Below, one piece after another: positions 34,312 through 43,024 of a DNA stretch of 64,000 nucleotides. The notes under the pieces are model-generated. The model saw only the letters and a program-made list of their open reading frames with translations, did not search any database and was not told the origin of the DNA. The number at the start of each line of letters is the position of its first letter. The stretch's first letter is position 1. The position numbers and the translations under genes are program-made. Source of the DNA: Ferdinandcohnia sp036965165 (GTDB lineage: Bacteria; Bacillota; Bacilli; Bacillales; Bacillaceae_L); contig NZ_JBALOX010000019.1 of NCBI RefSeq assembly GCF_036965165.1, forward strand, positions 6,351 to 70,350. Direction: 5' to 3'.

Positions 34312-34599
34312 ATGGAATCAGCTATTTTATCTCCAACTTTCCAGATTGGAACGATAAAAATTGGCGTAATTGAAAGTGCCTCGTGCTTTACAATCGGTAA
34401 TAACTTTATTGAAGACTTTCAAAATAGTAAACAGCATAACCAGGGACTTGGAAATATTCATGGTGATAAAAATAACCTTGCTCATATGAAAGCATCGCTG
34501 TCTAAATACGAGCAAAGTCCAACATCAAAAAAACAACAAGAACAAGAGAATAACCAAAACCTTCATAACCATACAAAAAAACAACAAACCCTTGGTTAA
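34312..34599 (+). CDS. GerPE-like small spore protein
   Basis: 95 residues. The N-terminus SPTFQIGTIKIGVIESASCF followed by TIGN matches the layout of GerPE and GerPD. A GLGNIHGDKNN turn resembles that of the upstream gene, and the tail is rich in Gln, Asn and Lys. The start is behind GGAGGAGG. It ends at a strong terminator at 34583-34620. Confidence 0.55.
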   Translation: MESAILSPTFQIGTIKIGVIESASCFTIGNNFIEDFQNSKQHNQGLGNIHGDKNNLAHMKASLSKYEQSPTSKKQQEQENNQNLHNHTKKQQTLG

Positions 34600-34620
34600 T
34601 AAAAGGGTTTGTTGTTTTTT
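34583..34620 (+). terminator. Terminator after the GerPE-like gene
   Basis: ACAACAAACCCTT pairs with AAGGGTTTGTTGT, followed by TTTTT. The left arm lies within the end of the gene. Confidence 0.9.
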
Positions 34621-34653
34621 AGAATTGACGAATAAATCTATATTTAAAACAAC

Positions 34654-34902
34654 TTAGACATTTCCTCCAAAATTAGGTTTAATATCCTGATCAAAGATGA
34701 CTCCGTCCATTCCTTCGAAGCTATCTGCAATAGTATTAAGATTTCCAATTGTGGCGTTGCCGATACCATACATACCACCAAGGTTTAGATTTTGTTTTCT
34801 GTTGGCATCCATACCATTAACGACTAATTCACCAACTTGCACGACTGCATTTGGTTGGGGAGAATTGACATTGAATACTCCTAAATTGATGACTGAAGGC
34901 AC
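34654..34902 (-). CDS. GerPF/GerPA-like spore germination protein
   Basis: 82 residues: MPSVINLGVFNVNSPQPNAV, then VQVGELVVNGMDANRK, NLGGMYGIGNATIGN and an acidic Asp-rich end. This is one copy of the GerPA/F unit; the double unit at 33372-33887 shares the NGIDANTK / NGMDANRK step. The ribosome site GGGAGG is well placed. It is convergent with the pair at 34107-34599. Confidence 0.7.
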   Translation of the reverse strand: MPSVINLGVFNVNSPQPNAVVQVGELVVNGMDANRKQNLNLGGMYGIGNATIGNLNTIADSFEGMDGVIFDQDIKPNFGGNV

Positions 34903-35335
34903 ATTTTTTTCCTCCCATTCAGTTCTACTTTTTAATCCATCTTATGTAAGGATAAATACTTTGTGACGGTCCCTAGTATCACAGATCACGTAATAAGAAT
35001 TCATATCAGGTAAAGCTCTGGCGAAAAATGACATCATTTGGCTCAATATATCACTGGGTTTAGCTCAACCGTTTCGTTGATTAACTTTCGTTTGTTTAAT
35101 GAGGTGCCATCAAACTCATAAACCATAGATTCACCTCTTTGAAACTCAATGTCATCTTAGCCAAGGTGGAGCAGGGTGGTTTGCGCACCGATGGTCGACG
35201 TATACGATTTAGGCATTGATTTATGCTTCCTGTTAATTAAATGATACTGACATCCAAAATCTAGATGAAATATTACCTAAGAAGTTGCTGAAGTTTGGTA
35301 AACTTGGATAATACATGATTATAAAACTCAAGACC
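34903..35335. other. Gap between the GerP-like cluster and the groEL-tail copy
   Basis: No intact gene. It holds the YdjM-like fragment at 35160-35230. The rest has no recognisable content. Confidence 0.5.
35160..35230 (+). pseudogene. Fragment of a YdjM-like membrane hydrolase
   Basis: The plus strand reads GGAGWFAHRWSTYTI, stop, ALIY. It matches GGAGWFPHRGLTHTIWALAY within the intact gene at 39188-39862, at about three of four bases over 60. It is a relic of a second copy. Confidence 0.7.
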
Positions 35336-35476
35336 AATCGTTGACCAACTAAGGTTACTCGTTCTGCACTTCATAACGCAGCATCTGTATCAGCTACGTT
35401 CCTAACAACTGAGGCAGTAATTGCTGACATTAAGAAGATGCTCATGCAATGCCTGACATGAGCGGCATGATGTAAT
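35336..35476 (+). pseudogene. Displaced copy of the groEL 3' end (att-like core 5)
   Basis: It matches groEL 8734-8894 almost base for base: TTGACCAACTAAGGTTACTC, GCAGCATCTGTATCAGCTA, AACTGAGGCAGTAATTGCTG and CCTGACATGAGCGGCATGATG then TAA. It has single-base losses that break the frame, and one 18-bp loss within the Gly-Met repeat. The terminator CCCTTGATTTATAAGGG follows. It is best explained as a native groEL end displaced by integration. Confidence 0.85.
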
Positions 35477-35644
35477 CATGTCCTTCAGCCCTTGATTTAT
35501 AAGGGTTTTTGAGTAAGATGAGAGTGGAATGCTAACATTGAGGTTTTAGTCGAGGCTTCTTTTTTATTTGAGTTTCTATAAATAATAAGAGAGCTTCTTA
35601 TTAGTAAAAGCTCTCAAATATTTATACATTAACATGTAATTAGA

Positions 35645-35959
35645 TCAAGATACTAATCTTAGACCGATTACTGCAACTACTACCAGTGCAATAAAGAAAA
35701 TACGTAATTTATCTTTGGACTCTCCGTAGTACATCATTCCTACGATAGCACTACCGACAGTTCCAATTCCTGTCCAAACTGCATAAGCGACACCTAAAGG
35801 AATGGTCAACATCGCAAGACTAAGAAAGGAAAAACTAAAAATAAAACCAATCAATATTATAAGGAATCCTTTTAGTTTCTGACCTTTCGTCATAATCTGC
35901 ATACCAGTCACACCAACAATTTCAAGAATACCTGCGATAATTAAGAATATCCAACTCAT
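35645..35959 (-). CDS. Small multidrug resistance (SMR) subunit
   Basis: 104 residues with four membrane helices, DMT superfamily. The helix-1 acidic residue is in IIAGILEIVGVTGMQI (Glu13), and PLGVAYAVWTGIGTVGSAIVG is the classic SMR helix-3 signature. It overlaps the partner gene by four bases. Paired SMR proteins (EbrAB, YkkCD) work as heterodimers that exchange cations for protons. Transcription is away from the TetR gene. Confidence 0.88.
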   Translation of the reverse strand: MSWIFLIIAGILEIVGVTGMQIMTKGQKLKGFLIILIGFIFSFSFLSLAMLTIPLGVAYAVWTGIGTVGSAIVGMMYYGESKDKLRIFFIALVVVAVIGLRLVS

Positions 35960-36291
35960 CCTTCATGGCTCCCTTCTGCACCTTGCTTACCAGTGACAAG
36001 CTTTAACCCGAGCACTCCCACAAGTAGTAAGACAAGAAAGAAGAGCATAGCCCAATTAAAAGGTGAATGAAAGATCAAGATATCAACTAACACTGTTCCA
36101 ACTGTACCTAATGCTACAAAAACGGCGTATACTGTACTTGTAGGTAAAGTGGTAGCAGCTCTGATAAGTAGTACAAAGCTAACAGCAACTCCTATAACAG
36201 TAAGAATCCATTCTAAAGGTGAGTTGGCATGTTTTAAACCTGTTGCCCAACCAACTTCAAAGATGGCTGCAACGATGACTAAAATCCACAT
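35956..36291 (-). CDS. Small multidrug resistance (SMR) partner subunit
   Basis: 111 residues, four helices, with Glu13 in IVAAIFEVGWATGLKHA and TSTVYAVFVALGTVGTVLVD in helix 3. The ATGLKHA opening resembles SugE/Gdx and YkkC relatives. The hydrophilic tail (GKQGAEGSHEG) is longer than usual. First gene of the pair, divergent from the regulator; an operator palindrome lies between them. No guanidine riboswitch is visible upstream, which argues for control by the regulator alone. Confidence 0.88.
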   Translation of the reverse strand: MWILVIVAAIFEVGWATGLKHANSPLEWILTVIGVAVSFVLLIRAATTLPTSTVYAVFVALGTVGTVLVDILIFHSPFNWAMLFFLVLLLVGVLGLKLVTGKQGAEGSHEG

Positions 36292-36324
36292 ATTTGTTCA
36301 CACACCTTTTTTATATTATAATTA

Positions 36325-36340
36325 ACTAACGGTAGTTAGT
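36325..36340. promoter_or_regulatory. Operator palindrome between SMR genes and TetR regulator
   Basis: ACTAAC-GGTA-GTTAGT lies in the divergent interval, a good candidate for the TetR-family binding site. Confidence 0.65.
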
Positions 36341-36392
36341 ATAACTCGAATTTAGTATATTTTCAACTACTTTTTTTGGAAGGATGAAGGAA

Positions 36393-36965
36393 TTGAGTAC
36401 GAAAGATCAAATAATTGAAGCAGCTAAGCGGTCCTTCGCTCAGCATGGCTATGAAGGCACAACGTTATCGCAAATCGCAAAAGAAGTAGGTATTCAAAAG
36501 CCCTCGATATACAATCACTTTAATAGTAAAAATGAGTTGTACTTATACGTAGCAAATATGGTTATGGACGATTTACTTGTGAGAATGCATGATACATATG
36601 AGCAAAATAGAAATGAGGATTTAGAAACTAGGCTTTATTTATTATTTAAAAATAGCTGTAATTTTATCCTTAATAAACAAGAAGGTATGATGTATGTACG
36701 CTTCTTATTATTTCCACCTGTAGAATTGATGGAAGAAGCTAAAGCTATTGTAGAACGAGGAGATCATGAAATAGGCGATATTATAAACAAATACTATACA
36801 GAAGGAATTGAAGCAGGGAATTTAAGAGATATATCTGAACAAACGTTTAAAACGGCTTTCTTTTTCTTATTAGATGGATTATTTACGGAAAGCTTTATTT
36901 ATGATGACTTTCTAAATCGTTTTGAAGATGCATGGACTGTATTTTGGTATGGGTTATCAAAATAA
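36393..36965 (+). CDS. TetR-family transcriptional regulator
   Basis: 190 residues from TTG 36393, which has GGAAGG at good spacing; ATG 36384 is in frame but sits directly on that site. The N-terminal helix-turn-helix is TTLSQIAKEVGIQKPSIYNHF (residues about 22-42, shown in part). The C-terminal ligand domain is all-helical. It is divergent from the SMR pair and probably represses it until a toxic cation binds. Confidence 0.87.
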   Translation: MSTKDQIIEAAKRSFAQHGYEGTTLSQIAKEVGIQKPSIYNHFNSKNELYLYVANMVMDDLLVRMHDTYEQNRNEDLETRLYLLFKNSCNFILNKQEGMMYVRFLLFPPVELMEEAKAIVERGDHEIGDIINKYYTEGIEAGNLRDISEQTFKTAFFFLLDGLFTESFIYDDFLNRFEDAWTVFWYGLSK

Positions 36966-37008
36966 AAATGTTACGGTAACAAATGATAATTGTTCAAGGA
37001 CAAAGTTT

Positions 37009-37054
37009 GAAAAAGACGGCTAGCATTTTTTAATAGCTGTCTTTTTCTTTTTTG
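37009..37054 (+). terminator. Terminator after the TetR gene
   Basis: AAAAAGACGGCTA pairs with TAGCTGTCTTTTT (one G-T pair), followed by a T-rich run. Confidence 0.85.
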
Positions 37055-37233
37055 TATTGGTTACGTCAAAGATATAATGCACTTATTATACAAATCTCTA
37101 ACAGGCTTTCTAAAATATTTATTTTGTAAGGTGAGGAGTGATTCATAAAGATTAATAATAATAATTGCCGAAACACACATGAATTAATTGCTAGAAAAGT
37201 CTACATATTCAATTCCTCGCCAAATAGACTAGT

Positions 37234-37310
37234 TTTGTGAAGTAGTCATGTAAATAATTTTATCAATAGCAAAAACCACTTCCTATAGAAAATTAGGGAG
37301 TGGTTTTTTA
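37234..37310 (+). repeat. Terminator module, copy 1
   Basis: TAGTCATGTAAATAATTTTA and TAGCAAAAACCACTTCCTA, then the hairpin partner TAGGGAGTGGTTTTTT. The whole module recurs at 45362-45438. No gene lies directly upstream (36966-37493 is otherwise empty), so it may mark a lost gene. Confidence 0.7.
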
Positions 37311-37493
37311 TGTTGTTAGAAAATCCCTCCTAACATATACAGATTTTATTTTTAATCTGATATCAATACATCAAAAGTAAACGAAATGTTCAGAAAAATA
37401 TATAAAAAAGATGTTTGTTTGTTATATAATTTATACATGCTTATTGAACGAAAGTTAGAGGGTATAAAATAAATATTAGAGAGGAATAAAACC

Positions 37494-37754
37494 ATGAAAT
37501 ATTTTGCGGCAATATCTACGATGTTAGATATGAATAAAAATAATCAATTACGTGATGCACACCTTGATTATTTAAATAGGCTAGCGAAGGAAAATAAGGT
37601 TTTTGCTAAAGGGAAGTTCTCAGACGGTACGGGTGGTCTTATCATCTACAAAGCAAATTCTTTAGAGGAAAGTAACAAAATGGCTAAGGATGATCCGTTT
37701 ATTATAGGGGGAGCTCGGTCTTATGAAATTCATGAGTGGGAAATGAAACAATGA
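37494..37754 (+). CDS. YciI-family small protein
   Basis: 86 residues, ferredoxin-like alpha/beta fold of the YCII family: MKYFAAISTMLD, the conserved His in DAHLDYLNRLAKEN, and KDDPFIIGGARSYEIHEWE. Members act in catabolic or stress contexts and the reaction is mostly unknown. It stands 42 bases before an FAH-family gene, a pairing typical of aromatic or dicarbonyl catabolism. The start is behind AGAGAGG. Confidence 0.85.
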   Translation: MKYFAAISTMLDMNKNNQLRDAHLDYLNRLAKENKVFAKGKFSDGTGGLIIYKANSLEESNKMAKDDPFIIGGARSYEIHEWEMKQ

Positions 37755-37796
37755 TGAAACACCGAGGGTTAAAGAACGAACTATGGAGGCAAAAAA

Positions 37797-38457
37797 ATGA
37801 ACCAAATACAATATGATGAGAAAAAACTTTTTCATAATATTTATTGTGTTGGCAGAAATTATACAGCTTTTGCCGAGGAAATGGGTAATAAGCCGACTGA
37901 AACTCCTATTGTTTTTATGAAGCCAACCCATTCAATAGCTTTTATGAATGATCGGGATATTTGCTTAGAGCCTTCTGGGGATATTTTGAATGGGGAGGCA
38001 GAGATTGTTCTAAGCATTGGCAGGGCGTATGAAAAGGGGATTTCTATTGAAAAATTAGTTGATAAGATGACTATTGGGATAGATTTTACCTATAGAAAAC
38101 GATTGAACAAGGTGAAAGATAAGGGGCAGCCTTGGCTACCTGCCAAAGGTTTTTCAGGCGGCGCTGCACTTGGTGAATTTAAACAGTTTTCATTGATGGA
38201 CATTCAATCTAAAGAATTTTCGATGCTTCTTAATGGAAAAACAGCTCAAGTTTCTTCAGCAAGTCAAATGATCTTTTCTTTGCAGCAAACTAGCAGACTT
38301 TATTGGAAGTAATTACGGTTTAGATGCTGGAGACCTGATTTACACCGGGACACCCAAAGGCATAGTAACACTGCAGGATGGGGACCATTTGGAAGTCAAA
38401 TATGGTGAAGAGACATTAGGAGTGTGCAATATTAGATTCATAAGTGAAATGCTTTAA
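37797..38457 (+). pseudogene. Fumarylacetoacetate-hydrolase-family protein, frameshifted
   Basis: The first 165 residues (NIYCVGRNYTAFAEEMGNKP ... GEAEIVLSIGRAYEKG) are a normal FAH-family start. After FSLQQ one extra A near 38289 shifts the frame and the protein ends early at 38312. In the next frame the sequence goes on as LADFIGSNYGLDAGDLIYTG, TPKGIVTLQDGD and a normal end at 38457. The GTPKG substrate loop is therefore lost. It could be a real mutation or a sequencing error. Confidence 0.88.
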
Positions 38458-38499
38458 TGTAATTATTAGAGATAAAAAGGGATATACATATTCTGAAAA

Positions 38500-38640
38500 A
38501 TGAATCTATACCGTACTGATTCCGTGTCAGTTGATGAATTTTTCTCAATCTGTGAAAACTCTGATGCGTTACTAGAATATATAGATGGATTTTGTTTAGA
38601 TGTCACCATCACCATTGTCAAAACATCAACATGCTTCTTT
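38500..38640 (+). pseudogene. Uma2-family (DUF820) endonuclease fragment
   Basis: MNLYRTDSVSVDEFFSICEN and LLEYIDG, then after a frame change MSPSPLSKHQHAS. This is the beginning of Uma2 proteins (IDGxxYMSPSPxxKHQ). The remaining two thirds are missing. Confidence 0.65.
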
Positions 38641-38649
38641 TTTTACGTT

Positions 38650-38690
38650 TTAAGGCTCTCAAACCATTTTGGTTTGGGAGTCTTTTTTTA
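38650..38690 (+). terminator. Terminator
   Basis: GGCTCTCAAACC pairs with GGTTTGGGAGTC (one G-T pair) around ATTTT, followed by seven T. Confidence 0.85.
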
Positions 38691-38905
38691 GGCGAAAAAT
38701 GCTTTTGTCTTTATTTTGATCACAAAATTTTTTTCTTCTACATAAGGTCATATACAATAGCGCATATTCTTTATAAAAAACGATGAAGTTTTATAAGAAA
38801 AATGCTTTTCAAACTCGAAAAGATGTAAAAAGTGTCGTAGCGAAAAGGAAAATGAGTTATCAATTAAATTAGACAACACTTGAAACAAAAATATAATAAT
38901 TGAAA

Positions 38906-38946
38906 AACACGATTAGTAGCAATCTGTACTAATCGTGTCATTTTTT
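38906..38946 (+). terminator. Terminator-like hairpin
   Basis: ACACGATTAGTA pairs perfectly with TACTAATCGTGT, then CATTTTTT. It has no adjacent gene; the stretch 38691-39187 is otherwise empty. Confidence 0.75.
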
Positions 38947-39187
38947 AAAACGTCAATTTCAAATAAACGTTTGTTTAATGGTTTAGCCTAGTGATACCAG
39001 GAAATGATCAATTCAATCAAACATTTGATTGAACTAATTTTATTATGAAGAGAGAAGTGAGGGTTAAACTGTTATACTATTAATTTAGTAGCCTACTATA
39101 GTTTTTGGTAGAAATTAATCCTTTACACTAGGAGCATATTTACACCTGATCAGGCTTGGAATTGATTAACAACAAAGAGGTGGCAGC

Positions 39188-39862
39188 ATGAAAGGGCGAA
39201 CACATTTAACAATAGGTCTAGGAATAGGAGTGGTGGCGTCTTTTAGCCAATCACTTGAAATGATGCCTATCATTTTAGTTGCATCAGGCTTGGCTTCCCT
39301 TGCTCCTGATTTAGATGGGAATAATCTATTAAATAAACGTGTAACGAAGACAGCTAAACAAATTAAAAAAGGTGGAGCATTTGTAGGTGGGGCATTGATG
39401 GTTCTGTCATTACTTACATTCTTTTTAGATGTAAATTTCTTGTCTTTTCTAGATGAAAAATGGTTTACTCAACAAAATAAACTTCTACTTTTTGGGTTGG
39501 GAGCAGTATTATTTGGCTTTTCTTTGAGAAGTCAGGAAACATTAAAAAATATTCTAATGAGCACCTTAAGTTTATTCCTTCTATACTATTCAATTACGAA
39601 TGAGTTGTGGTGGTTGGTTATGTTTTCCATATACATAGGGGGAGCAGGGTGGTTTCCACACAGAGGACTAACGCATACGATTTGGGCATTGGCTTATTGG
39701 TGGTATATGTCCTACCTATTACAAGTTAGCACCGGGGTGGAAAGTTTGGCTCTTATTTCTACGATAGCTTATCTTTCACATATTGTAGGAGACATGCTTA
39801 CGAAAAAAGGGGTTAAATTTCTAAATCCACTTACGACTAAAGTATTCAGAATTCGTTTGTAG
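39188..39862 (+). CDS. YdjM-like membrane-bound metal-dependent hydrolase (DUF457)
   Basis: 224 residues with five or six membrane helices. Conserved polar residues: His in GRTHLTIG, Asp pair in LAPDLDGN, His pair in WFPHRGLTHTIWAL and Asp in HIVGDMLTKKGV, the presumed metal ligands of the LexA-regulated YdjM family. The substrate is unknown. The ribosome site GAGGTGG is good. A broken copy of the central part lies at 35160. Confidence 0.82.
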   Translation: MKGRTHLTIGLGIGVVASFSQSLEMMPIILVASGLASLAPDLDGNNLLNKRVTKTAKQIKKGGAFVGGALMVLSLLTFFLDVNFLSFLDEKWFTQQNKLLLFGLGAVLFGFSLRSQETLKNILMSTLSLFLLYYSITNELWWLVMFSIYIGGAGWFPHRGLTHTIWALAYWWYMSYLLQVSTGVESLALISTIAYLSHIVGDMLTKKGVKFLNPLTTKVFRIRL

Positions 39863-39965
39863 AGCGGATTAGTGAAAGAAAATGAACTATGGACCTTAAA
39901 ATCATGCAAATTATTCCAGACTCCCGAACATTAATTATTATCCCGGAAATAATATCCGTATTTTG

Positions 39966-39994
39966 TTGACAGCTAAAATATATGATGTTACTAT
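39966..39994 (+). promoter_or_regulatory. Promoter of the nucleoside transporter operon
   Basis: TTGACA at 39966-39971, 17 bases, TACTAT at 39989-39994, about 25 bases before the riboswitch. Confidence 0.75.
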
Positions 39995-40019
39995 GAGTGA
40001 GTAAAAATTAAATATTATT

Positions 40020-40086
40020 CTCGTATAATATTGGGGATATGGCCCTAAAGTTTCTACCAAGCTACCGTAAATAGCTTGACTACGAG
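40020..40086 (+). ncRNA. Purine riboswitch, guanine type
   Basis: P1 pairs CTCGTA with TACGAG. Conserved GGATATGGCCC, AAGTTTCTACC and GTAAATAGCTTGAC are present. The ligand-pairing base before TACGAG is C (GACTACG), the guanine/hypoxanthine form. Confidence 0.95.
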
Positions 40087-40150
40087 GTTGTGTATATAAA
40101 TATGGAGATAATTGTATGTTTTATTTCCGTAATCTACCTTCCTAAAAGTC

Positions 40151-40184
40151 AAGCACCGGTATAACTCGGTGCTTTTTAATTTTT
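40151..40184 (+). terminator. Riboswitch terminator
   Basis: AAGCACCG pairs with CGGTGCTT around GTATAACT, followed by a T-rich run, directly ahead of the transporter operon. Confidence 0.9.
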
Positions 40185-40226
40185 ACAAAAACAATACAAC
40201 ATGACTTACGGAGGAGGATCATTTCG

Positions 40227-41378
40227 ATGAAAAAAAATACAAAGAAAATCGTAATGATATTATTTATTGCTTTAATGACTGCTGTTATGGCAGCATGCGG
40301 AAGTGACTCAGCTAATGGAAATGAAGCTAAGTCTGAAAAAGGTGAAGAAGGATTAAAAATTGCTATTGTAACAAGCCCTTCAGGCGTGGATGATGGCAGT
40401 TTTAATGAAGATAACTATAACGGTATTTTAAGCTTTATTGACAAACATCCAACAGCAACGGTAAAAGCTGTAAAAGAAGAAACTGGTGATCCAGCTGCGG
40501 CTGTACAAGCTGTTGCTGATATCGTGGCAGATTATGATGTGATTGTAACACCTGGGTTTCAATTTGCTGGTGTTTCTAGTATTGCTGTAGAAAATCCTGA
40601 TAAAATATTTATTTTAAATGATTCTGAGCCTGCACCTGTAGGTGACCAAACAGACTTCGATAATATCTATGCTATGAACTTCGCTGAACAAGAAAGTGGT
40701 TTCTTTGCAGGAATGGCTGCAGCCCTTGAAACAAAAACAAATAAAGTAGCGGTTGTAAATGGTATAGCATATCCGTCAAATGTAAATTATCAATTTGGCT
40801 TTGAATCAGGTGTACATTATGCAAATAAGGTTTTTGGAAAGAATGTTGAAATGGTTGAATTATCAGGCTATGCAGGGACTGATGTAACAGGTGCTGATGT
40901 TGGTGGTAACTATGCAGGATCTTTTGCAGATGAAGCAACTGGTAAAGTGATCGGAAATGCATTAATTAAACAAGGTGTAGATATCATCTTTGTTGCTGCA
41001 GGTGGTACAGGTAATGGTGTATTCACGGCAGTTAAAGAAGCTAAAGGCGACGTAAAAGTAATTGGTGTGGACGTTGACCAATTTGATGACGGTGTAAATG
41101 GTTCTGAAAACATCGTATTAACATCTGGGGTAAAATTCATGGCTATGAATATCGAAAAGTCATTAAATTCTATTGTTGATGAAACTTTTAAAGGTGGAAA
41201 TGTAGTTCTTTATGCAGATACAGATTCAACTGGTTTTATTAAAGAAGAAGGTCGTCATCAATTATCCGAAGATACACTAAGTAAACTGAATGAAGCTTAC
41301 GAGTTAGTTAAGGATGGTACAATCGTACCTGCATCTAATTTTAATGAGCATACTCCAGAAAAGTTTCCAGGGTTATAA
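40227..41378 (+). CDS. nupN: BMP-family nucleoside-binding lipoprotein
   Basis: 383 residues. The signal peptide ends in a lipobox (MTAVMAACG, Cys near 23), so it is anchored outside the membrane. The Bmp fold is seen in IVTSPSGVDDGSFNEDNYNG, VTPGFQFAG and IIFVAAGGTGNGVF. It is the substrate-binding part of a guanosine-type ABC importer of the B. subtilis NupNOPQ class. Control by a guanine riboswitch supports purine nucleoside uptake. The start is behind GGAGGAGG. Confidence 0.88.
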   Translation: MKKNTKKIVMILFIALMTAVMAACGSDSANGNEAKSEKGEEGLKIAIVTSPSGVDDGSFNEDNYNGILSFIDKHPTATVKAVKEETGDPAAAVQAVADIVADYDVIVTPGFQFAGVSSIAVENPDKIFILNDSEPAPVGDQTDFDNIYAMNFAEQESGFFAGMAAALETKTNKVAVVNGIAYPSNVNYQFGFESGVHYANKVFGKNVEMVELSGYAGTDVTGADVGGNYAGSFADEATGKVIGNALIKQGVDIIFVAAGGTGNGVFTAVKEAKGDVKVIGVDVDQFDDGVNGSENIVLTSGVKFMAMNIEKSLNSIVDETFKGGNVVLYADTDSTGFIKEEGRHQLSEDTLSKLNEAYELVKDGTIVPASNFNEHTPEKFPGL

Positions 41379-41413
41379 CATTAAATAGAAACACAATAAC
41401 GAAATGAATCATT

Positions 41414-41456
41414 AGAAGTTTATCATCTCCTCATTTCAGGGGACTGATGAACTTCT
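41414..41456 (+). terminator. Intercistronic hairpin between nupN and nupO
   Basis: AGAAGTTTATCATCTCC pairs imperfectly with GGGGACTGATGAACTTCT, then TTTTA. A leaky terminator here fits the common excess of binding protein over transporter. Confidence 0.6.
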
Positions 41457-41491
41457 TTTATTTCCTATTAGTGTGATAAAGGAGAAGAAAG

Positions 41492-43024
41492 ATGTCTGAT
41501 TATATTGTAGAAATGAAACATATAACCAAACGATTTCCTGGAATAGTAGCGAATGATGATGTATCCATTGGAATTAAAAAAGGAGAAATTTTTGCTTTAC
41601 TTGGAGAAAATGGTGCAGGTAAATCAACATTGATGAGTATTTTAGGTGGTATGTACGAACCGGATGAAGGAGAAGTTTTTATTCGTGGAGAAAAAGTGCA
41701 AATTAGCTCACCTAACCATGCAGCAAAGCTTAATATCGGAATGGTCCATCAGCATTTTAAGTTAGTCTCTGATTATACGATCACAGAGAATATTATCTTA
41801 GGGGTTGAGCCAATCAAAAAAGTAGCTGGCCTCTTTCCATACGTGGATATTCGAAATGCCAATCGTAAAATTGAAGAACTGTCCAAAAATTTTGGTTTAG
41901 AAGTGGATCCGACGAAAAAAATAGCCGATCTGACTGTTTCCATGCAGCAACGGGTGGAAATTTTAAAGGTGCTTTATCGTGAAGCCGAAATCCTTATTTT
42001 TGATGAACCAACTGCAGTCCTAACACCACAAGAAATTGAATTCCTGCTTGATATTATTGAAGGTCTTCGAAACGCTGGAAAAACCATCATATTAATTACA
42101 CATAAACTAGACGAAATTAAGAAAGTGGCCGACCGATGTGCGGTACTGAACAAAGGCAAATTAATCGATGTGTTGGATGTAAAGACAACATCGGTTAATC
42201 TTATGGCTCAATTAATGGTCGGTAGAGAGGTAAGCTTTGAATCTGAAAAAGCCCCTGCTCAGTTAAAAGAGGGAGTATTGAAGGTTGAACATCTAACCAT
42301 TAAAAATGAAGATGGATTTGAAGTAGTGAAAGATGTTTCCTTTACCATACATGGTGGTGAAATATTTGCTATTGCTGGAGTCGCAGATAATGGGCAAGTT
42401 GAAATTGCGGATGCCATTGCTGGATTAACAAAGGTTAGCGGCGGGAAAATTTACCTCGAGGGCAAGGATATTACGAATGAAACGATTAGAAACAGAACTG
42501 AAATGGGAATCTCTTATATCCCTGAAGATAGACAAAGCTTTGGACTCGTTTTGGATTTTGATTTATCAACTAATATAGCATTAAAGCAGTACTATAAGGA
42601 GCCGTTTGCTCGTAAGGGAATCTTAAAAACAGAAGAATTTGAGCAATTTGGCAGTCAGTTGATTGATAAATTTGATATCCGAAGTGGACAAGGCATTAAG
42701 ACGCAGGTTCGTTCAATGAGTGGGGGTAATCAGCAAAAAGCGATTATTGCTCGTGAAATCGAATTACAATCGCCGCTCATGATATTCGTTCAGCCAACAC
42801 GTGGAGTCGATATTGGTGCGATTGAGAATATTCATAAAATGATCATTCAACAACGAGATCAAGGAAAAGCAATCTTACTTGTCTCATTGGAGCTAGATGA
42901 AATTATGAATGTAGCGGATACCATAGGGGTTATATATAATGGCCAACTTCAAAAGATTGCTAGTAGTGAATCATTAACGACGAATGAAATCGGCGAATAT
43001 ATGATGGGGGCAAAGCATGAGTAA
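41492..43024 (+). CDS. nupO: Nucleoside ABC transporter ATPase (double domain)
   Basis: 510 residues, two ABC domains in one chain as in sugar and nucleoside importers. Domain 1: GENGAGKST near residue 39, LTVSMQQR as signature, ILIFDEPTAVL. Domain 2: GVADNGQ in place of a standard Walker A, SGGNQQKAI near 410, and FVQPTRGVD; this degeneracy is normal for the second site in the family. The start is behind AAGGAGAAG. It overlaps the permease gene by eight bases. Confidence 0.93.
   Translation: MSDYIVEMKHITKRFPGIVANDDVSIGIKKGEIFALLGENGAGKSTLMSILGGMYEPDEGEVFIRGEKVQISSPNHAAKLNIGMVHQHFKLVSDYTITENIILGVEPIKKVAGLFPYVDIRNANRKIEELSKNFGLEVDPTKKIADLTVSMQQRVEILKVLYREAEILIFDEPTAVLTPQEIEFLLDIIEGLRNAGKTIILITHKLDEIKKVADRCAVLNKGKLIDVLDVKTTSVNLMAQLMVGREVSFESEKAPAQLKEGVLKVEHLTIKNEDGFEVVKDVSFTIHGGEIFAIAGVADNGQVEIADAIAGLTKVSGGKIYLEGKDITNETIRNRTEMGISYIPEDRQSFGLVLDFDLSTNIALKQYYKEPFARKGILKTEEFEQFGSQLIDKFDIRSGQGIKTQVRSMSGGNQQKAIIAREIELQSPLMIFVQPTRGVDIGAIENIHKMIIQQRDQGKAILLVSLELDEIMNVADTIGVIYNGQLQKIASSESLTTNEIGEYMMGAKHE

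Noticed and set aside
40672..41140. Minus-strand frames inside nupN
   Set aside because: Complement of a clear lipoprotein gene; the His/Leu-rich text is an artefact.
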